DNA of 64,000 nt from Candidatus Obscuribacterales bacterium (GCA_021732025.1 JAKFVU010000034.1:124001-188000), one strand, 5' to 3'; counted from the stretch's first letter, positions 48,612 through 58,942 are shown. Notes: generated by a model not told the origin, from the letters alone. Made by a program: numbers and translations.

Positions 48612-51600
48612 CTATATGCCAGGAACAGGGTGGGCACTGGCTGCAGCTTTGTTGGGCAACCACTTGAATGTCTTTTCAATCGACTTTGTTATTGCTTTAG
48701 CATCAGCCATGTTGGCATTTGAGACGAAGCTGAATGTTCTTGGTTTATCAGCAGCTATGTCTCCAATGAGTGGAAGAGAGGGAAGGTTTTCTAGCTTGCC
48801 GAAGGTAACTTTGTTGAGAAACTTCGAGATGGTGACACGTCTAGATAGGTCACCGAGCATGCCACCAAGACGTGATTTGGTAACCCGGGGAATAGTGCCA
48901 GCAATTTCTAAGTTGATCGTGTTGAGAGGCAGGTTCGCTGTGCCAGCACCCCACATACGCAAGTCGTCTCCACTAAAGCGAATCTCTTTAATATTGAGCA
49001 TGCCTTGATAAATAGAGTAGCGCCCATTGAGTTCGTTAAACTCGCCAGTTCTGACTGGCACCACACTCTGCATAAGGTTGTTGAAATTGAAACCAAGAAT
49101 ACCTTGCTGTAGCAAGTTAGCTTGGGTGAGCTTGGTTTGCAGTTGGCCAAAGCGAGCGACGATGCCATCTTTGATGGTAAATGCGCCTGTTCCTTCTAGG
49201 TTGGTCAAGAAGTCTTTGTAATTAGCACCAGAGCCGGTAATGTGAATGTCACCGTCCATAGCACCAGTAAGCTCACCGGGAGTGTCTAGCAATCGATCTG
49301 ATACTTCTTCCATGTGTACTTGGGTCATATTGCTGTTGAACACCACCTGGCGGCGCTCTAAGTCGACGTAGCCGTCCATTTTGAGCAAGCCGCCAGCGAC
49401 CCGAGCTGTTCCTTCTTTTAGTGCAATACGAGGGGCTAAGGTTCTGCCGTCTTTGCTCTCTTGGCTTTCCATTTGTATAACGCCGCCAATATCATTAACC
49501 GAAAGCTTGCGTAGTCGCAAATAATTGATATCGACGCGGGCTACAGAAAGCGAATATGGGTCATTCTTTATAGTACTGAGGTTATCGGTAGAAATAACGC
49601 CGCTAAGGTTGAAGAGATTGTAGTCAGGGTTGCTCAAGCGATCGAGAGAGATTTTTCCTGTGAGCTTAGGATGCCTTACTGGGCCATCCAGATTGATGAA
49701 ACCGTCAAGTGTTCCAGTAAGATTTTTAGTATCAAAAGTTGGGTCAATCAGACCCACTAGAATTTTTGCTGGCACCGGATTAGGTGAGATCATGGTTAGT
49801 GAAACCGGTTGTTCTGGTGTGCTCCAATTCCAATTGCCTTGGGCTTTAATCGAAGCATCACCTAGTAATAAATTGGTGCTGTGTAGTTTCAGTTCTTGAT
49901 CAGTAACAGTGACTGAGCCATCAATGTTGAGCTCTTCACCAATCGGCTGATTGATAGTGAGAATCGGTACACTAAGCTTTAAATGGTCATCAGCGTCAGC
50001 ATGGGCTGAAAAGATAATTTCGTTTTTCTTGGCATTGCCTTCAATTTGTGCCCTGAGCTGGAATGGCCCAGCTGACTTAATCTTTACCTGACCATTCATC
50101 AGTTTGGCAGTGAGGGCAGGCACAAGATCAAGAAACTCTTGAGGGGCAATGGTCGAGCGCATTTCAGTCTTCCAGCTAGGCATGTCAGACTTATAATTTT
50201 TGACGTAGCCGTCCAAGTCAAAGTGTGTAGAACGAGCATAGCCACTCATATCTTGTATCAGAAGCTCGTCGCCAGAGGCCGCTAAAATGCCAGCGATACG
50301 CTCTAAAGGTACTTCTAAGGCGCTTACTGTGGCACCGACGCTGTAACAGCCCAGTACGCCCTCTAGGTTGAAGTCTTTCTTGTTCTTCGGCATAACAACA
50401 ACGTCGCCGTATATTTTGCCATGCAGATTTTTGATTTTGTAAGTATCGAGCAGCTTCTTATAGGCTGTTCTAAGCGGTGTTGGCAAAACAGGTGAACTTA
50501 AGTAATAGTCGATGTCACCAATCTCGATACCGTCGCTTTTAACGTGTACGCGACGAAGTTCAGCAGCATGAGAAAGGTCATCAATGCGAATTGATGTTGT
50601 TAGCCTCATACCTCGACTTATGATGCCCACATCAGTCAATGTGACATTGTCGTGCTCATACAAGATATTGCCAGAAACCGCTCTGATTGGTCGCGTCAAA
50701 CCCGGTGGCCGATAGGCAATATCGTCAGGCGACGCGCTCATATAAACTTGTGGTTTGTCAGGGTTTCCAGTCAGTTTGATGAGCAAGTCTTTTACTTTGC
50801 CGGTCAAGTGCTGATCTGTAACAGCAGGGAACTTCAACTCAAACAAATTCATGATTGTACTGAGGTTTTCGAAGTTTACGTTGGTGCCTCGCAAAGTAAG
50901 GTTGATGTCAGGCCGTGGTGTGAATAGTTTGACAGCACCACCAGTTAGGGTGAACCTGCCTGTTGCTCCAACTTTTCCTTGCACGTTGTTGAATTGAAGT
51001 GTCTCGCCATTGATGAGACAGTCGCCGGAGATGCTGTTTGCATTGAGAGTATGGTCGGCCGTAGCAAAACCGCCATTGTCTAAATGGGCTTTGACATTGG
51101 CAGAAATTCTTTGGGTGCGGCTATTGCCTTTGATGTTGCCCGATGCACGCACCATGCCATCAACAAAAAGAGTGTTAAGGTTGGTTCGGCGAATACGAGT
51201 TGATATCGCCTCTCGCGCCTTAGGATCTTTGAGCGCTGCTGCCCATGCCTTTTTAAGAGATAGCTTGTCGACATCAATATTGAGATCGAATGAATCTTTA
51301 AGCAAATCAAGTTCGCCAGAAATTTTGATAGCCGAGTCTGGAACTGTGATTTGACCTTCTTTAATAAGTAGCCGCCGACCCGGTAAGGTCTCAAAGTTGC
51401 CGGTAATAACCGAATGAGCACCAATACCCGTTAGGGCTAAATAAGGTCCTAACTCTGGTGCTACTTCGTGCACAACCTGCTGAACAGAGAGACCTTCTGC
51501 TTTCAACTTAGAAAGAATCTTGGCCTGAGTTTCAACCCCTGTCATCTTAATGTCAAAGAATGCTTTGCCGCTCAGTGTCGCTGTTTTGATTACATGCACT

Positions 51601-52769
51601 AACTGGTCTGCTTCTTTCGAGCCGAGGTCAAGTTTAGATACATCAATTGACTTGCTGATATTGCCTAAGTCGTTGAGGTGGCTATTAGCAGTGAAATCGT
51701 ACTTGGCCTTTTTGTCTTGCCAATTGCGCAGTTCACCATTGGTTTTGACATTTAGTAAGCCAAAGGATAGATCTAAATCTTTCCAGCCAATTAAAGAATC
51801 GGTCATTTGCAAACTGCCACCAGTACTGGCACGTTTAGTTTTGACCTGACCCATATTTTTAGAAGAGATACTTACGTCTTCCACCTGGGTGTTTAAATCG
51901 GCACTAAAGCCGGTGCTCAGGCTCCCTTGAACAATAGCCTTGAGCCCCAGTATTCCTTTTACAACGACATTTTGTGATTTGGCGTCTAAGGCATCTTTGA
52001 GTCGTTTGTCATCACCCACAACAGCCAATATTTTCTTGATTTCAGCTGCCTGAATATCGGTGGCAAAGACTGACAAGGCATAATTAGTATTCTCAAAGCT
52101 TGTGTCAGTAGCCTTGCCCAAGCCATCTACTCGAACATATCCTGGTTTTTGGCCACCATTAGAATCGGTATTAAACGATAGATAGAAGGGCATGCTTTTG
52201 CCCTTGGCTGGCCAGTTGAGTTTTAAATCAACATTTTTCAGTGTGACCACTTCTTTCGATATAGCGGTCTTGCTACGATCAGATATATGAACTGTGCCAG
52301 AGTCGGCCTGAATAAACTTCACATCAATGGTCTGCTGCAAGAGGTCTTCGAAATTCCAGGCCCCAGGCTTGAGCTTCACTGCATAAAGCTCCGGATGATC
52401 AACTTGGACGAACTTGACAATCAGTTTGCCCGATAGCAAAGGCGTGAATGCCACACCAATATTGCTGCCCTTGGCCACGATGAAGGGTGAGCCATCAAGT
52501 TCATCGATTTTCAGCGAGCGTGTGAGAACCGTAATTCCGTTTAAGCCAAAATGCCACCTCAGGTGCCCAAGGTGAACGTTGCGGTGCAATGCCTCGCCCA
52601 TGGTTGCTTCGAGCTTGGGCTTCGCCCAGTCGATGTTGATCATTAAAGCGAGGATGAAAAGTACTGCAATCGAGAACAACCAGCCCAGCAAAAACCTTAC
52701 AATTAGCCAACGCGGCCGCATCAAAGCTTCTGCTTTGACGTGCTCTTCTAATTGTTTGGTCTCAACCAA
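48612..52769 (-). CDS. giant AsmA/TamB-like envelope protein
   Basis: The protein has 1385 residues from TTG 52769. One N-terminal transmembrane helix (~22-42, FLLGWLFSIAVLFILALMIN) anchors a very long beta-rich periplasmic region of repeated ~20-30-residue strand motifs, the profile of AsmA-clan proteins that bridge membranes and move lipids. The first part (ATMGEALHRNVHLGHLRWHF; ~50-70) is the AsmA N-terminal pattern; the C-terminal ~200 residues (GELTGAMDGDIHITGSGANY; GAGTANLPLNTINLEIAGTI) match the AsmA-like C-terminal domain. A role in outer-membrane lipid transport or biogenesis is likely and implies a diderm envelope. It stands alone in orientation to the secreted protein at 52885. Confidence 0.85.
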   Translation of the reverse strand: MVETKQLEEHVKAEALMRPRWLIVRFLLGWLFSIAVLFILALMINIDWAKPKLEATMGEALHRNVHLGHLRWHFGLNGITVLTRSLKIDELDGSPFIVAKGSNIGVAFTPLLSGKLIVKFVQVDHPELYAVKLKPGAWNFEDLLQQTIDVKFIQADSGTVHISDRSKTAISKEVVTLKNVDLKLNWPAKGKSMPFYLSFNTDSNGGQKPGYVRVDGLGKATDTSFENTNYALSVFATDIQAAEIKKILAVVGDDKRLKDALDAKSQNVVVKGILGLKAIVQGSLSTGFSADLNTQVEDVSISSKNMGQVKTKRASTGGSLQMTDSLIGWKDLDLSFGLLNVKTNGELRNWQDKKAKYDFTANSHLNDLGNISKSIDVSKLDLGSKEADQLVHVIKTATLSGKAFFDIKMTGVETQAKILSKLKAEGLSVQQVVHEVAPELGPYLALTGIGAHSVITGNFETLPGRRLLIKEGQITVPDSAIKISGELDLLKDSFDLNIDVDKLSLKKAWAAALKDPKAREAISTRIRRTNLNTLFVDGMVRASGNIKGNSRTQRISANVKAHLDNGGFATADHTLNANSISGDCLINGETLQFNNVQGKVGATGRFTLTGGAVKLFTPRPDINLTLRGTNVNFENLSTIMNLFELKFPAVTDQHLTGKVKDLLIKLTGNPDKPQVYMSASPDDIAYRPPGLTRPIRAVSGNILYEHDNVTLTDVGIISRGMRLTTSIRIDDLSHAAELRRVHVKSDGIEIGDIDYYLSSPVLPTPLRTAYKKLLDTYKIKNLHGKIYGDVVVMPKNKKDFNLEGVLGCYSVGATVSALEVPLERIAGILAASGDELLIQDMSGYARSTHFDLDGYVKNYKSDMPSWKTEMRSTIAPQEFLDLVPALTAKLMNGQVKIKSAGPFQLRAQIEGNAKKNEIIFSAHADADDHLKLSVPILTINQPIGEELNIDGSVTVTDQELKLHSTNLLLGDASIKAQGNWNWSTPEQPVSLTMISPNPVPAKILVGLIDPTFDTKNLTGTLDGFINLDGPVRHPKLTGKISLDRLSNPDYNLFNLSGVISTDNLSTIKNDPYSLSVARVDINYLRLRKLSVNDIGGVIQMESQESKDGRTLAPRIALKEGTARVAGGLLKMDGYVDLERRQVVFNSNMTQVHMEEVSDRLLDTPGELTGAMDGDIHITGSGANYKDFLTNLEGTGAFTIKDGIVARFGQLQTKLTQANLLQQGILGFNFNNLMQSVVPVRTGEFNELNGRYSIYQGMLNIKEIRFSGDDLRMWGAGTANLPLNTINLEIAGTIPRVTKSRLGGMLGDLSRRVTISKFLNKVTFGKLENLPSLPLIGDIAADKPRTFSFVSNANMADAKAITKSIEKTFKWLPNKAAASAHPVPGI

Positions 52770-52884
52770 ATGTTGCCTACTCTTAGCGGTGGTATGACTA
52801 TGCTAACTGCCAGATGTTGCCGTAAGCTGTCTAAGATTGCAGCGTTAGGTAATTTGCAGATTAACTAAAGAAAAGGGTCTATTT

Positions 52885-53613
52885 GTGTCAGGTAGCAGAT
52901 TCTCTAGATTTCGAACGAACGCTTTTTGGCTCTCGCCTATTCTACTTGTCTTCGTCACCTATTTTCATGGACTGCCAGATAGCCTGGCAAGTTCCCCTCG
53001 GCAAAAACCGAGATATCAAGAGAATGAGCCAACCGATGGTCCTGAACCGACCCCGGTAGTAACCCCCAAAGTTGCTCCGCCAGCTCAAGTTCGTCCGCAC
53101 CCGCCTAACTCTGTGCCAGGCAATGTTGGCAGCCATTCGCCAGCTTCAGTTCCATCGGTGGCCCCTCATCATTCGAGCGCCACTCCGACCAAATTGCAGC
53201 CTGAAAAACCCCTGAGTGACGCCGCAGTTCCGGTCGACAACCGTGAAGAAAAGATTCTTGAAATTGCCTTCAAAAAGCTTAAAGGCCAAGACGTTCAAGG
53301 CGGTATGCGCGCACTGAATCAGTTAACCACCGAATTTCCTGATAATCCTGATTACGCCCTGCTCTATCGCATGGCCCTCAAGAGACAAGAAGCCCAGCAG
53401 TGGTATCGCTACCAAGATTGGGTGGAACAGAAACAGGTCAAAGCGAAGCCATTTGTACAAATGACCCAAACTTTGAAGAAAGAGACCCCACAGCCGGGCC
53501 GCATTAATGAATTGAAGCGCGCCACTTGGGTAATCTTGGCCACGGGAAAATATCCCTCTCCAGAACCAGCCCGAAAAGTTATTATCGAACCTGAGGATGT
53601 AGACGCAAAATAG
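52885..53613 (+). CDS. secreted Pro-rich protein with TPR-like C-terminal part
   Basis: The protein has 242 residues from GTG 52885, preceded by AAGGG. It has a signal peptide (hydrophobic core AFWLSPILLVFVTYFHGL, cleavage near LASS). A Pro/Ser/His-rich disordered region follows (~40-110). Residues ~120-190 form helical repeats (IAFKKLKGQDVQGGMRALN; DYALLYRMALKRQEAQQWY) of TPR type. The C-terminus is basic then acidic. No known family. It precedes the histidine kinase by 41 nt on the same strand. Confidence 0.68.
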   Translation: MSGSRFSRFRTNAFWLSPILLVFVTYFHGLPDSLASSPRQKPRYQENEPTDGPEPTPVVTPKVAPPAQVRPHPPNSVPGNVGSHSPASVPSVAPHHSSATPTKLQPEKPLSDAAVPVDNREEKILEIAFKKLKGQDVQGGMRALNQLTTEFPDNPDYALLYRMALKRQEAQQWYRYQDWVEQKQVKAKPFVQMTQTLKKETPQPGRINELKRATWVILATGKYPSPEPARKVIIEPEDVDAK

Positions 53614-53654
53614 AGTTATATTCAGATCAGAACTCTAGATTGTTTTCGTAGCCA

Positions 53655-55058
53655 TTGGAAAGTAAAACCAGCCTAAAATCACGCTTTATCCTTCTTGTCT
53701 GTTTGCCTCTGGCCCTACAGGCAGTGATTGCTTGCATTGTTGTCTTCTGGCTTCTGCAGATGGAAAGTATCGTCGAATTCCACACCACAAAAGAAGTGTT
53801 GGCTCTGCTCGTGGGCGGTGGCTTGCTGGTAAATCTCGGCTTGGTAGCATTTCTCGGTCTACAGCTCGGTAAAGATATTAGCGATCGCTTCGCCATTCTC
53901 ACCGATAATGTCGAGAGGTTTCGCCGACAGGAAAAGCTCAATTATCTTCAGGGTGGTGACGACGAACTAGCTATCCTTGATCAATCGTTCCATGAAATGG
54001 CAGCAGCACTGAATCAGGCAATTGGTCGCGAGCGCGATTTAATTGAAAGCGCCGCTTCGATTATTTGCGCCATCAATGGCGAATTTATCATCGATACGAT
54101 AAACCCTGCTGCAGAAAAATTGTTAGGTTTCACCCCTCAGCAATTAATTGGCAGTTCAGTTTTAGGATTGCTCACAACCGAAGGTCAGGAGCTGTTACTC
54201 GAAACGCTGTACCAAGTGCGCTACACCGGGTCAGAATCGGTGCTGGAAATTCCAGTTAAGCCACAGAACGGTAGTTTGATAGACAGTTTTTGGATGATCA
54301 AATGGTCGAAAGACAAGAATGTGTGGATTTGCGTTGTGCAAGATATTTCAGAGCGTAAGTTGGCTGAGAACATGCGTCGTCAAATCGTCAGTATGGTCAG
54401 TCATGATATTCGCTCACCGCTATCAACCATAAACGTCATTTTTGCTTCGTTGCAAATGGGAGTTTATGGAGCCCTCTCCCCTAAGGCCCTGGAACTAACG
54501 CAAAGTGGAGAGAGAGCCTGCGCACAATTGTTGAACCTCACTGGAGACTTGCTAGCACTCGATAGACTCGAAGCCGGCATGCTGGTGTTGGAATTTACTG
54601 AAGTTGATCTCGATCAGCAGTTTGCTGGTATCACTGGCATGATGACCACCATTGCCCAAAAGGCCCGAGTGATCATAAAGCATCACAACAGTGGCCTTAA
54701 ACTAATAGCCGACCGCGATCGCCTTGAGCAAATCTTGACCAATCTCATAACTAACGCCATAAAATTTTCACAGCCCGGTGGAGTGGTGCATTTGCACGCA
54801 TCGCAAGTAGATTCTGATATTGAAATTGTGGTTAAAGACCAAGGTATCGGTATTGCCGAGAATCAATTGCCCTTTATCTTTGATCGCTATCGCCAAGTAC
54901 GCACCACTGATGCCACCAAGAAAAAAGGTAGTGGCTTAGGCTTGTCAATTGCAAAAGCATTGACTGAACTTCACGGCGGCACAATAACTGTGTCTAGTGA
55001 AGTTGGCAAGGGCACGTCATTCTATGTGCGTTTGCCTATGGCTGGGAAAGGGTCCTGA
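53655..55058 (+). CDS. membrane sensor histidine kinase (HAMP-PAS-HisKA-HATPase)
   Basis: The protein has 467 residues from TTG 53655, with a poor ribosome-binding site. Two transmembrane helices (~10-32 and ~48-72) with a short loop precede HAMP (~75-125, FHEMAAALNQAI), PAS (~130-225, FIIDTINPAAEKLLGFTP), the dimerisation domain with phospho-accepting His in MVSHDIRSPL (~248), and the ATPase domain: N box NLITNAIKFSQPGG, G1 DQGIGI, F box PFIFDRY, G2 KGSGLGLSI. All catalytic motifs are intact. No response regulator gene is adjacent, so its partner is elsewhere. The small extracellular loop suggests sensing within the membrane or by the PAS domain. Confidence 0.93.
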   Translation: MESKTSLKSRFILLVCLPLALQAVIACIVVFWLLQMESIVEFHTTKEVLALLVGGGLLVNLGLVAFLGLQLGKDISDRFAILTDNVERFRRQEKLNYLQGGDDELAILDQSFHEMAAALNQAIGRERDLIESAASIICAINGEFIIDTINPAAEKLLGFTPQQLIGSSVLGLLTTEGQELLLETLYQVRYTGSESVLEIPVKPQNGSLIDSFWMIKWSKDKNVWICVVQDISERKLAENMRRQIVSMVSHDIRSPLSTINVIFASLQMGVYGALSPKALELTQSGERACAQLLNLTGDLLALDRLEAGMLVLEFTEVDLDQQFAGITGMMTTIAQKARVIIKHHNSGLKLIADRDRLEQILTNLITNAIKFSQPGGVVHLHASQVDSDIEIVVKDQGIGIAENQLPFIFDRYRQVRTTDATKKKGSGLGLSIAKALTELHGGTITVSSEVGKGTSFYVRLPMAGKGS

Positions 55059-55061
55059 CCA

Positions 55062-56369
55062 TCACTGAGATGTGTCTCGTGGCAGTTCAGAAATGCTAAA
55101 CAAAATCAGTTTGTCCGAAACTTCATCGTAGTCAAACAAGAAAAAATATTCTGGCAAGACAAACAATCCGCGGTGCTGAGGCTCTAGACCTAGTTTCTGA
55201 GCTATATCCGCGATTGAATCGTGGCGTGTAATTCCATAAGGAAGAGTTCCCGTGTAAGTTCTCATGCCGTTTGTGCTTGTAACTGTGTGGTGCAAATGGA
55301 GCGTTATTGTAGAGAAGCGAGCGTTCTCGATGAATATACTCAGCCCCGAATTGCGAAAAACTTGCATTTGGTCAAGGATACTGGCGAAGTAGATTTGCTC
55401 ACTGGCTGTATTTCCAATGGTGTTTTTCGGAGCTTCATCAAGCTTTTCAATAATCTGGGATATCGTCTCTTCAGTCGCCGGTTGTCCCAACAAACCAATG
55501 AAATATTCGAAATCAAAGTGTGGCTGGTACCCCTCGTATGACACAGTTTTATGGAACTGCTCAAGATCTTTATTGCACCGATCTATGGCATCGTCAATTT
55601 CAGATTCGCTCACTTTCTCGCAACCTTTTAAAGCAAAGAGAGCAGCTATCAAATCAGGATTGGCAAGTCTATGAGCCGCTTGAATGTCTTCGAAAATGAC
55701 TTGCGAGGCAGTGAGAAATTCTAAAAGGGGAATTGCTGCCCTTTGATCTTTGCGCAGTGCTAGCCCGTGCACAGCTTCTCTGCGAGTTTTTAAATCTGAA
55801 TCAGTAAGTCTCGCGAATAGGGCTTCGCGAATTGCTTTGCTGTCTTCTGTTATCTGGCTGCCTAATATGACTGTTGCCAGCCCACGCACTTCGGCATCGG
55901 CATCTTGCGATAATTCAACTAGTGTTTCGATAGCTAGGTCTGATGACTGGTACTGAAGACCGCCAGCCACTGCCAGCCTGATCTGTGAGCTTGGATGGCA
56001 TTTTAGTTTAGCAAGAGGGGCGACTCCCTCAGGTGCTCTTCTATGACCTAGGCCCCAGCCAATGGAAGATATTACATCAAGGTTTTCTTCCTTCTCTAGA
56101 ATGTCTAGAAGAATTCTCACTACTTGCATTTCTCGAACGGGCGCAGACATTCCAAACTGTCCCAGAATCAAAACGCCCAATTCTCGCCTTGCTGGGTCTG
56201 TATCTTGGCTCAGTTGTTGAGCCGACTCAAAGACTTCTGCTGTTGTGGTCAGACAAAGCTGCCAAAGAATTTGTTGGAAAGTATCTTCAGCGCAATCGTC
56301 AGATAGAGCTGATTTGATGAGCGAAACTATTGACTGTTCGTGATAACGCATTGGTTCATTTGTGTTCAT
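55062..56369 (-). CDS. HEAT-repeat protein
   Basis: The protein has 435 residues. Residues ~15-260 are helical repeats with the HEAT/PBS-lyase pattern: LGVLILGQFG, SSIGWGLGHRRAPEGVAPL, IRLAVAGGLQY, VRGLATVILG, TRREAVHGLALRKDQRAAI. The C-terminal ~170 residues form a separate mixed domain, with FIENARFSTITLHLHH and a final EYFFLFDYDEVSDKLILFSI. HEAT proteins act as scaffolds or lyases. No catalytic signature is seen, so a protein-binding role is likely. It converges on the histidine kinase with a 3-nt gap. The neighbour upstream (56422-57030) is also a HEAT-like protein. Confidence 0.75.
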   Translation of the reverse strand: MNTNEPMRYHEQSIVSLIKSALSDDCAEDTFQQILWQLCLTTTAEVFESAQQLSQDTDPARRELGVLILGQFGMSAPVREMQVVRILLDILEKEENLDVISSIGWGLGHRRAPEGVAPLAKLKCHPSSQIRLAVAGGLQYQSSDLAIETLVELSQDADAEVRGLATVILGSQITEDSKAIREALFARLTDSDLKTRREAVHGLALRKDQRAAIPLLEFLTASQVIFEDIQAAHRLANPDLIAALFALKGCEKVSESEIDDAIDRCNKDLEQFHKTVSYEGYQPHFDFEYFIGLLGQPATEETISQIIEKLDEAPKNTIGNTASEQIYFASILDQMQVFRNSGLSIFIENARFSTITLHLHHTVTSTNGMRTYTGTLPYGITRHDSIADIAQKLGLEPQHRGLFVLPEYFFLFDYDEVSDKLILFSISELPRDTSQ

Positions 56370-56421
56370 AGCCCAGATTTCGTTTGCGAGCTGATTTATG
56401 CTTTGCTGTCATGGCAGCCAG

Positions 56422-57030
56422 TTACGTGTTTAAAGGCCAATTCATTTTGTCGATGTCTCTTATGGATGAAATGGCAAGAGCTGATCTCCGCACATTTCCA
56501 TCTCTTGATTTTGCAGCCTTTTCTAAGTATTCGGAAAGAAGAGGTGAGTTAAGCGCATTGAGACAGTCTAGAGCAACCATTCGGTTCACTGTCTTTTGTG
56601 ATTTCCACAGTTTCAATGCATGGTCTTCAGCATATGGCCATTTTGCGGAGGCAAGACCAATGAGAGCCTCATCACGTATTGCTTCATTCGGATCATTTTC
56701 AAAAAAACAGAGGCAAACCTCGGTTTGGATTGCTTTGCAGCTTCTAGCCTGAACAAGCATAAACATGCGCTCGCCCAAATCTGGATATGGATGAATGAGA
56801 AGTTCTACTCTTTCCGCCTCAGATAATCGACAGACTACTCTTAGTGCCTGCTCATCATCTGAAGTTCGGTCGCTCTTCTTAATATCACAAAGAAGGTTTG
56901 CAAAAGCTTTTGAGAAGTCTAGCCAGTGCGGATAGTCTGTCTTCTGCTCTAAAGCATATTGCTGGCTGCTCTTGCGCCACAGTTCGAATATCTTGATTTG
57001 CTCTATTAGTGCTTTGGTTTCTGGCTTCAT
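56422..57030 (-). CDS. small HEAT-like repeat protein
   Basis: The protein has 202 residues; ATG 57030 is preceded by GGAAATTATTA. Helical repeats: SKAFANLLCDIKKSDRTSDD, RVELLIHPYPDLGERMFMLV, IRDEALIGLASAKWPYAEDH, NRMVALDCLNALNSPLLSEY, VRRSALAISSIRDI, in the HEAT spacing. It lies 52 nt upstream of the larger HEAT gene on the same strand. A shared origin is possible but was not established by alignment. Confidence 0.68.
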   Translation of the reverse strand: MKPETKALIEQIKIFELWRKSSQQYALEQKTDYPHWLDFSKAFANLLCDIKKSDRTSDDEQALRVVCRLSEAERVELLIHPYPDLGERMFMLVQARSCKAIQTEVCLCFFENDPNEAIRDEALIGLASAKWPYAEDHALKLWKSQKTVNRMVALDCLNALNSPLLSEYLEKAAKSRDGNVRRSALAISSIRDIDKMNWPLNT

Positions 57031-57100
57031 TAATAATTTCCAGACAGACCGTCTCTATTATGTTATGCCTCGGCAAGTACTGAGTTAACGGCTAGCACGT

Positions 57101-58921
57101 CTAGAACACGAAACAGTCGCATTCGCGGTTGTGCCATGCGGTAGGGTTGAGCATTACCTTCATCTCTTCTATTAGATGATTGGCGTGACACTTGAGAGAG
57201 GTCGATTGCTCTTTGTGAGCATGACCTTCGCCTCTGTTGAGATTGACAGGAGACCAATCTGGACTTGCTGGAAGGGCTGCTGGGCACAAATGACTGTAGT
57301 CATCACTGGCGTAGACAATCTTGCCGTCAACGACCGTGAGGACCGATTGTAGTGACCTTACATCGTCATCGCTTACGGTGAAGTAGTCTTTGTTGAGTAC
57401 AGCCAAGTCAGCTAGATAGTTTGCTTCAATTCTGCCCTTGTCAGATTCTTCTGTCGAAAACCAGGCGCTGCCTTCGGTGTAGAGTCTTAGCGCTTCGCTG
57501 CGCGAGAGCAAATTGTCGCTAGTGTATAACTTAGTACCGCCAACGGTGCGACCGGTAGTAAGCCAGTCGAGTGCGACAAATGGGTTGTAACTAGCAACAC
57601 GTGTGGCATCGGTGCCTGCTCCAACTGGTAGCTCCAAATTTAGCATCTTTCGAATTGGAGGCGCGTGCTCAGCCATCTCTGCACCATAGCGATTTACGAA
57701 ATACTCGCCTTGGAAGGCCATGCGATGCTGAATGGCAATACCGCCACCGAGTGCTTTTACTCGTTCCAAATTCTTGTCTGAGATGGTTTCGGCGTGATCA
57801 AAGAACCAGCGCAGACCATTAAATGGAATATCTTTGTTGACCTTTTCAAACACGGTTAACGCTTTTTCAATGGTCTCGTTGTAAGTGGCATGCAGTCTAA
57901 ACGGCCAACGCGACTTGACTAATGTACTGACGACCTCTTCTAGCTCATTTTCCATTGTTCCAGCTAGGTCTGGCCTTGGTTCTAAGAAGTCTTCAAAGTC
58001 GGCAGCCGAAAAGACCAGCATTTCTCCCGCGCCGTTCATTTTGAAGAAGTTATCGCCAGCGCCCGGTTTGGTCATTTCTATCCAGCGTTCAAAATCTGCC
58101 TTCTCTTGCTTTGGCTTTTGCGTGAACAGGTTGTAAGCGATACGCACGGTCATCTGCTGGGCTTCGTGTAGTTTGTCGATTACCTTATAGTCATCAGGAT
58201 AGTTTTGGAACCCGCCACCAGCATCAATTACACTCGTCACACCTAATCGGTTTAGCTCGTGCATAAACTGGCGAGTAGAATTGACTTGGTCGTCAAATGC
58301 CAAGCTTGGCCCTTTAGCCAGTGTGGCGTAGAGAATTTGAGCGTTCGGCCTGGCAATGAGTAAACCCGTGGGGTTACCTGCTGCATCTTTTTGTATTTCG
58401 CCACCGGGCGGGTTGGGAGTATCTTTGTTGTATCCTACAGCTCTTAGTGCAGCACCATTGAGAATTGCCCGGTCGTATAGATGCAACAAGAACACGGGTG
58501 TGTCTGGTGCAATCTTATTTATTTCAGCAAGTGACGGTAGTCTCTTTTCTTTGAACTGAAACTCGCACCAGCCACCAACGACTCTTACCCATTGCGGTGC
58601 GGGTGTGCGGTCAACCTGCAGCTTCAATAGAGTTAGAGCCTCAGCAAGAGACGTGATACCATCCCACCGTAGCTCTAGGTTGTAATTGAGACCACCTCTA
58701 ATTAAGTGGATGTGCGAATCTATTAACCCGGGTATTACTGTGCGGCCCTGTAAATCAATAACTGTAGTAGTAGTAGTAGTTTTTTGCTCGGCGAGAATTT
58801 CTTTATCACTGCCAACTGCCTTAATGCGATTTCCTGAGATTGACACTGCAGATGCAAAATCCGATGGCGTTGATATCTTGCCGTTATAGAAAATAAGGTC
58901 AGCGTTTTCCAAAGTGCTCAT
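57101..58921 (-). CDS. amidohydrolase-family metal-dependent hydrolase (YtcJ-like)
   Basis: The protein has 606 residues; ATG 58921 is preceded by AGGAAACACAA. The start of the family pattern (ADLIFYNGKISTP) leads to GRTVIPGLIDSHIHLIRGG (~62), with the His-x-His metal site. Later metal/base residues fall in RLHATYNETIEKALTVFEKV, WFFDHAETI and GAGTDATRVASYNPFVALDW. Residues ~470-510 complete the barrel and the small beta-sandwich is split between N- and C-termini. Such enzymes hydrolyse amide or related bonds in exocytoplasmic or cytoplasmic catabolism; the substrate is unknown. A (GTA)n run at ~58763 encodes a six-Thr stretch. It is 21 nt downstream of the bestrophin gene. Confidence 0.85.
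   Translation of the reverse strand: MSTLENADLIFYNGKISTPSDFASAVSISGNRIKAVGSDKEILAEQKTTTTTTVIDLQGRTVIPGLIDSHIHLIRGGLNYNLELRWDGITSLAEALTLLKLQVDRTPAPQWVRVVGGWCEFQFKEKRLPSLAEINKIAPDTPVFLLHLYDRAILNGAALRAVGYNKDTPNPPGGEIQKDAAGNPTGLLIARPNAQILYATLAKGPSLAFDDQVNSTRQFMHELNRLGVTSVIDAGGGFQNYPDDYKVIDKLHEAQQMTVRIAYNLFTQKPKQEKADFERWIEMTKPGAGDNFFKMNGAGEMLVFSAADFEDFLEPRPDLAGTMENELEEVVSTLVKSRWPFRLHATYNETIEKALTVFEKVNKDIPFNGLRWFFDHAETISDKNLERVKALGGGIAIQHRMAFQGEYFVNRYGAEMAEHAPPIRKMLNLELPVGAGTDATRVASYNPFVALDWLTTGRTVGGTKLYTSDNLLSRSEALRLYTEGSAWFSTEESDKGRIEANYLADLAVLNKDYFTVSDDDVRSLQSVLTVVDGKIVYASDDYSHLCPAALPASPDWSPVNLNRGEGHAHKEQSTSLKCHANHLIEEMKVMLNPTAWHNRECDCFVF
58761..58784 (-). repeat. trinucleotide run encoding poly-Thr in the amidohydrolase
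   Basis: Five or six consecutive GTA triplets on the plus strand read as Thr codons on the minus strand. Triplet runs can vary in length without frameshift. Confidence 0.8.
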
Positions 58922-58942
58922 TTGTGTTTCCTGGTTTTCATT

